From Pseudomonas cremoricolorata DSM 17059 = NBRC 16634 (GTDB taxonomy: Bacteria; Pseudomonadota; Gammaproteobacteria; Pseudomonadales; Pseudomonadaceae): DNA of 64,000 bases. Position numbers and translations under genes: made by a program. The DNA is taken from the NCBI RefSeq assembly GCF_000425745.1, contig NZ_AUEA01000016.1:33777-97776 (forward strand). The letters run 5' to 3'. Under the pieces are notes generated by a model. That model had not been told where the DNA came from. It made no database searches and saw only the letters and a list, made by a program, of their open reading frames with translations. Of the stretch, positions 35,859 to 43,109 are shown one piece after another (positions within the stretch are counted from its first letter, which is position 1; each line of letters begins with the position of its first letter).

Positions 35859-36634
35859 GCTTGTTGGTGGATCTGCCGCAGCGCCTGTTGCGGGCCAGCG
35901 ATCAGGCCCAAGCATTGCCGCCGAGCCAGGGCGAGGGGCTGAATGTCAGCGCAGGTTACGCCTTGCAACGCCAGGGTGTGCAACAGCGCGAGGCGCGCGG
36001 TGAGCGGGTCAGTGGCTGGAAGGTGGCGTTCGCCGGTGAGGCTGCACAGCGGCGCTTTGGCCTCAGCGAGCCGGTGTATGGCGCGTTGACCGATGCCATG
36101 CAGGTGGCGCCCGACGAGCCAGTGGCGCTGAGCCGGCTGATTCGGCCGAAGCTGGAAATCGAAGTGGCGCTGACCCTGGGCCGCGACCTTGCGCCAGGCT
36201 TTCATAGCGACGAAGCGCTGCTCGACGCCATCGCCGACATCGCCCCGGCCTTCGAGATTGCCGACTGCCGCTGGCAGGGCTGGTCGTTCGCAGCCGGTGC
36301 GTTCCTTGCCGATAACGCCGCGGCCGGCCTGTACTGCCTGGGCGAGGGCGTTCGCTACCAGCCCGAGCAGCACCGCCAGCTCGACTTTTGCCTGAGCCTC
36401 GATGGCCGGGTACTCGGTGAAGGCCGCAGTAGCCTGAGTGCAGACTCGCCGCACGAGAACCTCTGCTGGCTGATCCGCCGGGTGCTGGCTGACCGGCAGC
36501 ACCTGCGTGCCGGGCAGGTGATCCTCTCGGGCGCGCTGTTGCCGCCGATCGATGTGCAGGCCGGTGAGTACCGTCTGGACATGCTCGGCACCCGCCTGGC
36601 CTTGCGCTTCACCACGGCCGACGCGGCTGTCTGA
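35855..36634 (+). CDS. 2-keto-4-pentenoate hydratase-like (MhpD family)
   Basis: A 259-residue member of the fumarylacetoacetase-like/hydratase family. Conserved pieces include SGWKVAF, RPKLEIEVALTLGRDL with its metal-ligand glutamates, and a C-terminal LSGALLPPIDVQAG. It would hydrate a 2-hydroxy-dienoate from ring cleavage to a 4-hydroxy-2-oxo acid. No aldolase or acetaldehyde dehydrogenase follows, so the pathway must be completed elsewhere. It is the last gene of the operon, followed by a strong hairpin. Confidence 0.88.
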   Translation: MSLLVDLPQRLLRASDQAQALPPSQGEGLNVSAGYALQRQGVQQREARGERVSGWKVAFAGEAAQRRFGLSEPVYGALTDAMQVAPDEPVALSRLIRPKLEIEVALTLGRDLAPGFHSDEALLDAIADIAPAFEIADCRWQGWSFAAGAFLADNAAAGLYCLGEGVRYQPEQHRQLDFCLSLDGRVLGEGRSSLSADSPHENLCWLIRRVLADRQHLRAGQVILSGALLPPIDVQAGEYRLDMLGTRLALRFTTADAAV

Positions 36635-36649
36635 AACCGCTGTGCCCGA

Positions 36650-36680
36650 GACTGCGCCAGCCCTTGCGGCTGGCGCAGTC
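36650..36680. terminator. Strong hairpin between convergent operons
   Basis: A perfect thirteen-base-pair stem: GACTGCGCCAGCC (36650-36662) pairs with GGCTGGCGCAGTC (36668-36680) around a five-base loop. It sits 16 bases after the hydratase stop and 11 before the DUF4198 stop on the other strand, so it likely ends both operons. There is no long T-run on either side. Confidence 0.75.
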
Positions 36681-36690
36681 ATTGCTGTGC

Positions 36691-37521
36691 TCACTGCATG
36701 TCGGTGGCCTGTACCCACAGCACCGCATCCTGGGACAGTGTCTTGCCCTGGTAGGTCTTCTTCGTGCCGATGTCCAGCGCCGCAATGCCCCACCAGCCGG
36801 CCCGCGGCAGGCCGATGGTGACGATGCCCAGGTCATCGGCGTAGGTGCTCTGCACATTGAACGAAGCCTGCGGCGCCTTGACTTGGGCCGTCTTGGCAAA
36901 GCCGTTGGCGGTGAACTCGACGGGGTGGTTCAGGTACTCGATTTCCACCTTGGCGAACGGCACCGGCTTACCGTCGGCCAGCACCCGGGCGCGGAAGACG
37001 CCGCCGGTCCAGTTGGCGTAGGGCTTGCTCAGCGGCTGGATTTCCACCGGCAGGTCCTGGGGTTCGGACCAGTTGCCCGGCACCCCGCCGACATTGATCA
37101 CCAGCTTGGTGAACTGCTGGATGTACAGGCCTTCCTCGGCTTCAAGATACGGCTCGGGTTCGAGCACGAAGGTGTGATCGCCCAGGCTGCGCACCAGCTC
37201 GCGGGGCAGTGAGGCGCGGTAGGCCGTCGCCGCGTTGTCCGGGCTGTGCCATTGCACCGGACGCAGGTAGCTGCGCAGGTCGGTTTTCTCGCCGCGGGCG
37301 CTGATGTGGTTGAACGCCAGCGGGGTGCCCATGGCCATGGTCGGGCCGCCGCTGAACGGGTGGGTGAACACTGCCGCCAGTTCCAGCGGGTGCGCCCGTG
37401 GCAGGGCGGTGTCGTCGACGTACAGCACCTGGAAATGCGCCTGGGCGGCGCCGCTCAGGCTCAGGGCGGTGGCGACGGCCAGGGCTTGCAGGGGGCGTTG
37501 ATAGGTCATGGGCGTGCTCAT
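36691..37521 (-). CDS. DUF4198 periplasmic protein, metal-transport associated
   Basis: A 276-residue exported protein of the DUF4198 family, whose members accompany nickel/cobalt transporters (NikK type). A signal peptide ends at AAQA and the predicted mature protein begins HFQVLYVDD, so its first residue is histidine, a feature linked to metal binding in this family. It is the last gene of the minus-strand cluster and overlaps the preceding small gene by four bases. Metal specificity cannot be read from sequence. Confidence 0.85.
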   Translation of the reverse strand: MSTPMTYQRPLQALAVATALSLSGAAQAHFQVLYVDDTALPRAHPLELAAVFTHPFSGGPTMAMGTPLAFNHISARGEKTDLRSYLRPVQWHSPDNAATAYRASLPRELVRSLGDHTFVLEPEPYLEAEEGLYIQQFTKLVINVGGVPGNWSEPQDLPVEIQPLSKPYANWTGGVFRARVLADGKPVPFAKVEIEYLNHPVEFTANGFAKTAQVKAPQASFNVQSTYADDLGIVTIGLPRAGWWGIAALDIGTKKTYQGKTLSQDAVLWVQATDMQ

Positions 37522-37832
37522 TGGGTGATGTCGAAGGACTGCAGCGTGGCGTCATGGCCGTCGCCGCCGAGGAAGGTCACGGCGTAGTCGCCGTTCGGCG
37601 CCTGGAAGCGGTAGCTGCCATCGGCCGCCACCGGACCTTCGAGCAGCACCTTGCCGCGGCTGTCGCGGACCTGGATGGTGCGCCCGGCGGCCGAGCTGCC
37701 GTCAGTGAAACCGGCTTCGCATTTCACCCCGCCGGCGTCCTCCAGGTAGCAGTCGAAGGCCGGGCCGTGGGCGAAGGCAGCCGGTGCCGAAAGCAGCGCG
37801 GCGGCCAGCAACAGGTGAGCGGTGGTGTTCAT
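37518..37832 (-). CDS. Small exported protein with N-terminal histidine
   Basis: A 104-residue protein with a clear signal peptide ending SAPAAFA; the mature protein would start HGPAFDCYLED. The rest looks like a small beta-sandwich (GRTIQVRDSRGKVLLEGPVAADGSY resembles a carboxypeptidase-regulatory/prealbumin-like fold). Two cysteines could form a disulfide. It overlaps both neighbours by four bases. Not recognised beyond this; a periplasmic metal-binding role is inferred from the operon and the histidine start. Confidence 0.75.
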   Translation of the reverse strand: MNTTAHLLLAAALLSAPAAFAHGPAFDCYLEDAGGVKCEAGFTDGSSAAGRTIQVRDSRGKVLLEGPVAADGSYRFQAPNGDYAVTFLGGDGHDATLQSFDITQ

Positions 37833-38848
37833 CGGGTGTGTGTCTCCAGGGTCGTGGTCGCCACTGCGCCGGGTGCGGTCGCCGGCTCGGGCTTGGCGTC
37901 GAAGGCCTTGAGCAAGGCCTCGAGATTGCTGCGCAGCAGGGCGTCGTAACGCACCGATGGGTCAGCCAGCAGGCCGGGGTTGCCGCTGTCGAGAATCACC
38001 AGGCGTGCACCGCCTGCGCTGATGGCGGCGGCAATGTCGTCAGCCGGAGGCCACTTGTGCACCACCACGCGAATGTCACGCTCACGCAGGTAGGCGCTCA
38101 GCGCGGCGCGGTCGGCGGCGCTCCAGTCCAGGTCCTGGCGGGCGAACACGCCCTCGACGTACACGCCGAATTCATCGAACAGGTAGCTGAACTCGGTGGC
38201 CAGCGACAGCACCCGCACATCGTTCAGCGCCAGCATGCGTGCGCCGTACTCGGCCTTGAGCTGGCGCAAGCTGCTTTCCAACTGGCTGAGGTTGACGGTG
38301 ATGCGCGGCGCATCGGGCGGTGACAGCCGCGCCAGGTCGGCGGCGATCAGCGCGGCCATGCGCATGGCGTTGACCGGACCAAGCCAGACGAACGGCGACA
38401 GCGGCTGCTCGGCCGTGCTCGGCGCGGCCCAGGGCACGTCGTTGGCCGGCACGCGCACCACCGCCACAGCCGGCTTGTGTGCATCCCACGAGCGCGAGGC
38501 GTCGATCTCGACGGTGCGCAATTGCTGCCGGCGCGCTGCCGCGTACAGCGGGTCGGCTGGCCACAGGCGGCTCAAGGTGACCACCGCATCGGCGCGCTGC
38601 AACGGTGCCGGGTCCAGGCGCGGCAGGGCGCTGGCCAGGCTTTCCATCGGCACCGCCTGCTGCTGCGGCACGCGCACCACCTCGATCTGCGTGCCTTCAC
38701 TGAGCTGCGCGGTCAGCGCATGCAGCGCGGGCAGGGCGACCAGCACCTGCTGACGCTTGCCCTCGGCCATGGCGGCCAGCGGCGTGCTCAACAGCACGGC
38801 CAGCAGCAGCGTGAAGAGTGTCTGGGATGGACGACGGGTTCGGCTCAT
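37829..38848 (-). CDS. Metal-ABC substrate-binding-like protein lacking canonical ligands
   Basis: A 339-residue exported relative of ZnuA/cluster A-I binding proteins, with a signal peptide ending near LAAMA. The fold signatures remain, but where ZnuA has metal-ligand histidines this protein reads VPMES, SPFVWLGPVNA (Phe for His) and ATEFSYLFDEFG (Glu for His). Only the final aspartate in VILDSGNP looks kept. It is the second binding protein of this operon, so it may bind another ligand or act as an accessory. Start chosen at the ATG overlapping the permease stop by four bases. Confidence 0.82.
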   Translation of the reverse strand: MSRTRRPSQTLFTLLLAVLLSTPLAAMAEGKRQQVLVALPALHALTAQLSEGTQIEVVRVPQQQAVPMESLASALPRLDPAPLQRADAVVTLSRLWPADPLYAAARRQQLRTVEIDASRSWDAHKPAVAVVRVPANDVPWAAPSTAEQPLSPFVWLGPVNAMRMAALIAADLARLSPPDAPRITVNLSQLESSLRQLKAEYGARMLALNDVRVLSLATEFSYLFDEFGVYVEGVFARQDLDWSAADRAALSAYLRERDIRVVVHKWPPADDIAAAISAGGARLVILDSGNPGLLADPSVRYDALLRSNLEALLKAFDAKPEPATAPGAVATTTLETHTR

Positions 38849-39750
38849 GCGCTGGCTCCCCTGAAGCGCGGTGAGGTCGCGCGGATGACGGTGGTGGCGA
38901 GGAACACCAGCGCCGCGACCAGCACGATCGCGCCACCGGTGGGCACCGGGATGTGAAATTGCATGGGCAGCAGAATGCCGACCACGCACGAGAAGGTGGC
39001 GATCAGCACGGCCAGGCCGACCATCGCCGGCAGCGAGCGGGTGACGTTGCGCGCCGCTGCGGCAGGAATCAGCAGCAGCGCCTCGACCAGCACCGCGCCG
39101 ATGATTTTCAGGCAGGCCACCGTGACCAGCGTCACCAGCACCACGAACAGGTACTCGACCGTGCGAATCGAAATACCGCGGGCATGCGCCAGGCTCGGGT
39201 TGAGGCTGGCCAGCAGCATGGCGTTGTACAGCGGCAGGCCGATCAGTGCGCAGGCGAGCATGACTGCCAGCAGCACGTTCATGTCGGTGTGGTCGACCGC
39301 CAGGATCGAGCCGAACAGCACGCTTTCCATCACATGGGTGTTGATCTTCGCCGAGACGAACAGCAGCAGCGAGGCGCCCACGGCCAGCGAAATCGACAGG
39401 AACACGCCGATCAGCGTGTCGTTGGCCAACTGCGTGCGCTGCTGGGTGTACTTCAGGGTCAGGGCGAACAACAGGCAGAAGCCGAACATCGACAGGTACG
39501 GCGAGGTGTACGACTCACCGACCAGTACGCCGATGGCAACCCCGGTCATCGCCGCGTTGCCGATCGACTGGCTGAAGAAGGCCATGCGCTTGATCATCAC
39601 CATCGAGCCGAGCACCCCGAGCAGCGGGCCGATCAGCATCGCGCACAGCAGCGCGTTGATGACGAAGGTGTATTCGAAGGGCTGCGGCAGCACGCCGCTG
39701 GCGGCGAGCGCTTGCAGTTGTTCGCGGATGAAATCGTAGAACGCGTTCAT
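38845..39750 (-). CDS. Metal ABC transporter permease (ZnuB-like)
   Basis: A 301-residue inner-membrane permease of the ABC-3 (zinc/manganese) family with about eight hydrophobic segments. A typical PLLGVLGSMVMIKRMAFFSQSIGNAAMTGVAIG segment is seen near residue 45, and ALLLIPAAAARNVTRS in the second half. The ATG follows a translational overlap of four bases with the ATPase gene. It forms the channel with the adjacent ATPase and the binding protein at 40439. Confidence 0.9.
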   Translation of the reverse strand: MNAFYDFIREQLQALAASGVLPQPFEYTFVINALLCAMLIGPLLGVLGSMVMIKRMAFFSQSIGNAAMTGVAIGVLVGESYTSPYLSMFGFCLLFALTLKYTQQRTQLANDTLIGVFLSISLAVGASLLLFVSAKINTHVMESVLFGSILAVDHTDMNVLLAVMLACALIGLPLYNAMLLASLNPSLAHARGISIRTVEYLFVVLVTLVTVACLKIIGAVLVEALLLIPAAAARNVTRSLPAMVGLAVLIATFSCVVGILLPMQFHIPVPTGGAIVLVAALVFLATTVIRATSPRFRGASA

Positions 39751-40442
39751 CGGGCAGCTCCAGGCAGGTCGTCGAGCAGGCTGGCCGGGCCGTGGGCCAG
39801 CACGCGCTGGTTGATCAGCGTCACCGACTGGGCGATACGCCGAACCTGCTGCAGGTCGTGGTTGACCCACAGCACGGTGACGCCGCCGGCATGCAGCTCG
39901 CCGACCAGCGCCTCGAGCAGACGCACGCCGCCTTCGTCGATGCCGGCGCTGGGCTCATCGAGCAGCAACAGGCGCGGCGCCGGGCTCAGCGCCTGGGCCA
40001 GCAGCACGCGCTGGCGCTGACCGCCGGAGAGACTGCCGAACGCCTGTGCGCCCAGCTCGCCCACCCCGGTGCGTTGCAGCGCCTGCGCGTAGACCGCCCG
40101 TTGCCGCCGACCGGCGCCGAAGAAGGCCGGGCGGCGCTGGCCGAGCAGGGCCATGACGTCGTTCACCGTCATCGGCACGTTGCGGTCGAAGTCCAGCGAT
40201 TGCGGCACGTAGCCCAGCGGTTTCGAGGCGCCTTCAACGTGGATGTGCCCGCTGTGCGGCATCTGCCCGAGCAGGCTGCGCAGCAGCGAGGTCTTGCCGC
40301 CGCCGTTGGGGCCGACCAGGCAATGCAGCGCGCCAGGTTCGATGCGAAAGCTCACCTGGTCGAGCACCGTCTGCCCGCCCAGGCGCAGCGATACGTCATC
40401 GAACACCACGGCCGGGCCGCGTACTGCGCTGGCCTGGCTCAT
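39747..40442 (-). CDS. Metal ABC transporter ATP-binding protein (ZnuC-like)
   Basis: A 231-residue ABC ATPase. Walker A is GPNGGGKTS, the signature LSGGQRQRV and Walker B LLLLDEPSAGID. The Q-loop region GYVPQSLDFDRNVPMTV is typical of the zinc/manganese ATPases. The ATG at 40442 overlaps the binding-protein stop by four bases; the much longer open frame upstream is a shadow of that gene. Confidence 0.92.
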   Translation of the reverse strand: MSQASAVRGPAVVFDDVSLRLGGQTVLDQVSFRIEPGALHCLVGPNGGGKTSLLRSLLGQMPHSGHIHVEGASKPLGYVPQSLDFDRNVPMTVNDVMALLGQRRPAFFGAGRRQRAVYAQALQRTGVGELGAQAFGSLSGGQRQRVLLAQALSPAPRLLLLDEPSAGIDEGGVRLLEALVGELHAGGVTVLWVNHDLQQVRRIAQSVTLINQRVLAHGPASLLDDLPGAAR

Positions 40443-41371
40443 GGTTGGGTGTACTCCACGGCGGCGGTCAGAGTTTCCAGGTTCTCGCGCATGGCGTTCT
40501 CGTATTCCTCGGCGCTGTAGGCCGAGCCTGTGATGTGCGACAGGGCGAAGACTTTCACCCCGGTGGCGTCCTCGATCGGTTTGGCCAGGTCGAGGGAGAA
40601 GTTCTTCTCGGCGAACAGCACGCGCACGTTGGCGTTCTTGATGGTGTCGAGGGTGTTGGCCAGTTGCCGGGCGGTCGGCGCCACGCCGTGGCGCGGTTCG
40701 ATCACCGCAGTGACGAACAGGCCGAACTCCTGCAACAGGTAGTCGTAGCCGGCGTGGGTGGTGGCGCAGCGAAACTGCGTCAGGTCGAGCGCGGCGAAGC
40801 GGCTCATGTACTGCGCCCGCATGGCGCGGATACGCCCGGCGTAGGCCAGCGCATTGTGCCGGTAGACGCTGGCGTTGCGCGGGTCCAGCTCGCTCAGGCG
40901 CCGGGTGATCTCGAACACCTGCTGGATCGCTGCGGTGGTGGAGACGAAGGTGTGCGGGTTGACCACCTTGAGCCCGTCCTGGTCGCCGCCAATGGGGATC
41001 AGCGCCACGGCGGCATTGGCCTGGATCAGCGGCAGGGTGTCCTGACGGCCGGCGGCCTTGACGATTTCTCGCGCCCATTCATCGTGGCCGATGCCGTTGA
41101 CCACTAGGGCGTCGAGCTTCATCGCCCGGGTGATGTCGTCGGGCTGCGGCTGGTAGTTGTGCGGGTTGGCCTCGGCCGGAATCAGCGGCACCACGTCGGC
41201 GCGGTCGCCGACGATGTTGGCCACGAAGCTGTAGTAGGGGTGCAGCGTGACACCGATCTGCAACCGCTTGCCGGCGCCGGGGTCATCTGCGGCCAGGGCG
41301 ATCAGCGGCAGCAGCATCAGCAGCGCCAGCCAGCGGTACAGGCGTGCGCGGTAGAGGGCTTGGGCATTCAT
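40439..41371 (-). CDS. Metal ABC transporter substrate-binding protein (ZnuA/AztC-like)
   Basis: A 310-residue exported cluster A-I metal-binding protein; the signal peptide ends at LIALA. Candidate metal ligands are intact: the histidines of NPHNYQ, NPHTFVS and TTHAGYDYL, and an acidic residue in LFAEKNFS. There is no long His-rich loop of the ZnuA kind. It is the functional binding component of this importer, probably for zinc or manganese, although the accessory genes leave other metals open. Confidence 0.9.
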   Translation of the reverse strand: MNAQALYRARLYRWLALLMLLPLIALAADDPGAGKRLQIGVTLHPYYSFVANIVGDRADVVPLIPAEANPHNYQPQPDDITRAMKLDALVVNGIGHDEWAREIVKAAGRQDTLPLIQANAAVALIPIGGDQDGLKVVNPHTFVSTTAAIQQVFEITRRLSELDPRNASVYRHNALAYAGRIRAMRAQYMSRFAALDLTQFRCATTHAGYDYLLQEFGLFVTAVIEPRHGVAPTARQLANTLDTIKNANVRVLFAEKNFSLDLAKPIEDATGVKVFALSHITGSAYSAEEYENAMRENLETLTAAVEYTQP

Positions 41372-42072
41372 GGCGGGGTTCCTTGTACGCGTTCAAGTTC
41401 ACGGCTGCCGTCGTAGGGAATGACCTGACGCCAGCCTTCGCCGACCAGTGACTCGGCCTTGACGATGGCCGGGTAGGGCGCATTGGGGTTGGAATGAATC
41501 CAGATCGTTGCCTGGTTGGCCCACATCACCCCGGCATGGGCATGGCCGATGACCAGCAGGTAGGCGCTTTGTCCTGGCGCATGGCCGCCGCTGCCGTAGT
41601 ACACGGTGGCGCCCTGGCCCTGGGTGGCCTGGGACACCTCGCTGGTGGGCGCGGCGTCTGCGGCGTGGCTGGCCTCGGGGTTCTGGTGGCCCAGGTGGGT
41701 GCCTGGCAAGACCAGTTGCCAGTGCACCTCGCCGTTGCTGCGCCAGAAGCCGTCGCGGTAGAACGGCGGCAGCAGCATCTTCTGGGCGCGCTCCAGGCTG
41801 ATCCACTCGCCGGTGTCGTCGTTGTTCCAGATGATCTCTTCGCCAGCCGGCAGTAGCGCGCTGTGAATCGCCTGATCGACCGGCCCCAGGCCGTCGAAGG
41901 AACGCACCTGCCAGCTCAGCGGCGTTGGCGGGCCGCCGCGCTCGGGCCGCCACGCCAGGTAGCCGGCGACGCTGAGCAGCACCGCCAGGGTGACCATCAG
42001 CAGCATCAGCGTTTCGCCACGCCCCGAACGGGGTCGGATACGGGTGAGGGTGGGCGGGTTGGGCGTGTTCAT
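41368..42072 (-). CDS. DUF6162-like membrane-anchored protein
   Basis: A 234-residue protein with one hydrophobic segment near residues 22-42 and then a large periplasmic part. This holds ISLERAQKMLLPPFYRDGFW and the His-rich stretches HLGHQNPEASHAAD and GHAHAGVMW. I associate it, from memory, with DUF6162 proteins found next to zinc-type ABC importers. Its start overlaps the upstream stop by one base and its stop overlaps the binding-protein start by four. Function unknown; the histidines suggest metal handling. Confidence 0.72.
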   Translation of the reverse strand: MNTPNPPTLTRIRPRSGRGETLMLLMVTLAVLLSVAGYLAWRPERGGPPTPLSWQVRSFDGLGPVDQAIHSALLPAGEEIIWNNDDTGEWISLERAQKMLLPPFYRDGFWRSNGEVHWQLVLPGTHLGHQNPEASHAADAAPTSEVSQATQGQGATVYYGSGGHAPGQSAYLLVIGHAHAGVMWANQATIWIHSNPNAPYPAIVKAESLVGEGWRQVIPYDGSRELERVQGTPP

Positions 42073-42560
42073 CAGACGAAGGCAATCCAGCGCCCGAGGA
42101 AGATCACCCCGGCCCACAGCGCCATCGAGCCGAACCCGGCCAGACGCGCCGGGCGTGGCGGCGGCAGGGTGGTGTCCCACTCGCTGATGCGGCGGAACGC
42201 GCCAAGGTGAAACACCGCCATGTTCAGCCCGGCCAGTGCCAGCAGCGCCAGCTTGCCGAGGAACATCGGGTTCTGTGCGTAGGTGCTGGCGTTGGCGATG
42301 AACATCAGCGAGCCGGTGAGCACACAGGCCACGAACGCTACCCAGGTGAAGGGCAGCAGTTCGGCGATCAGGCGCTGCGCACTGCGCCGATGCGCGGCCA
42401 GGCCCAGCAGGCGCAGGTCGACCACGGTGATGGTGCCGAACACCAGGGCGATACCGATCACATGCACCGACTCCAGGGCCGGGAAGGCGTTGGCCGACTC
42501 GCGAATGGTGGTGGCGAGTGCGGTGGACTCGAGGCTTTGCAGCAAGGCTTGAAGGTCCAT
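42072..42560 (-). CDS. Four-helix membrane protein (DUF6644-like), copy 2
   Basis: A 162-residue inner-membrane protein with about four hydrophobic segments. It shares with the gene just upstream a histidine in the first helix (ESVHVIGIALVFG), an RLLGLAAH cytoplasmic loop and the C-terminal GRWIAFV end, so the two are paralogues. Conserved helix histidines would suit a b-type haem or metal, but none is proven. I recall the family as DUF6644. Confidence 0.75.
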   Translation of the reverse strand: MDLQALLQSLESTALATTIRESANAFPALESVHVIGIALVFGTITVVDLRLLGLAAHRRSAQRLIAELLPFTWVAFVACVLTGSLMFIANASTYAQNPMFLGKLALLALAGLNMAVFHLGAFRRISEWDTTLPPPRPARLAGFGSMALWAGVIFLGRWIAFV

Positions 42561-42594
42561 GGAAAGTACCCGGTTGAGGTCAGAGTGAAGGTGC

Positions 42595-43083
42595 TCAGAT
42601 CGCGTAGGCGATCCAGCGGCCGCAGAAGATCACCACGCACCACAGGCCCATCGACAGCCAGGCCAGCGGCGCCAGGCCGGGGCGCTCGATGTCGTTGCCA
42701 GGCCCCTGGCGGCTGCGCAGAAAGGGCCGGCGCACTTGCCAGGCGAGCATGAAGGCCACCACTACCAGAGCCATCTTCAGCCAGAACACGCTGTTGACCA
42801 GAACCCGGTCCGGCTCGCCGATGGCCATCACCAGCCCGCTTGCCAGCAGCACCAGCAGCGCGCCGCGCATCCACGGGTAATAGCGGCGAATCACCTGGGC
42901 GGTGGGCAGGTCGCGGGCGAACAGGCCGGCCAGGCGCAGGTCGGAAAGCACCGCGCTGGCGAAGATCACGGCGATGGCGATGATGTGCAGGCTCTGTACG
43001 CTGGGCACCACCCAGAGCAGGTCACGGATGGCACTGCTCACGGGCGTGGCGTACAGCCAGTCGACGATCGGTAGGGATGACAT
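42595..43083 (-). CDS. Four-helix membrane protein (DUF6644-like), copy 1
   Basis: A 162-residue paralogue of the following gene: four hydrophobic segments, a histidine in SVQSLHIIAIAVIFAS, a RLAGLFARDL loop and a C-terminal GRWIAYAI end. The gap to its paralogue is 34 bases. The presence of two diverged copies side by side suggests a heterodimer. Function unknown. Confidence 0.75.
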   Translation of the reverse strand: MSSLPIVDWLYATPVSSAIRDLLWVVPSVQSLHIIAIAVIFASAVLSDLRLAGLFARDLPTAQVIRRYYPWMRGALLVLLASGLVMAIGEPDRVLVNSVFWLKMALVVVAFMLAWQVRRPFLRSRQGPGNDIERPGLAPLAWLSMGLWCVVIFCGRWIAYAI

Positions 43084-43109
43084 GGGGCGTTCTCTCGCAG
43101 CGAACGGGG

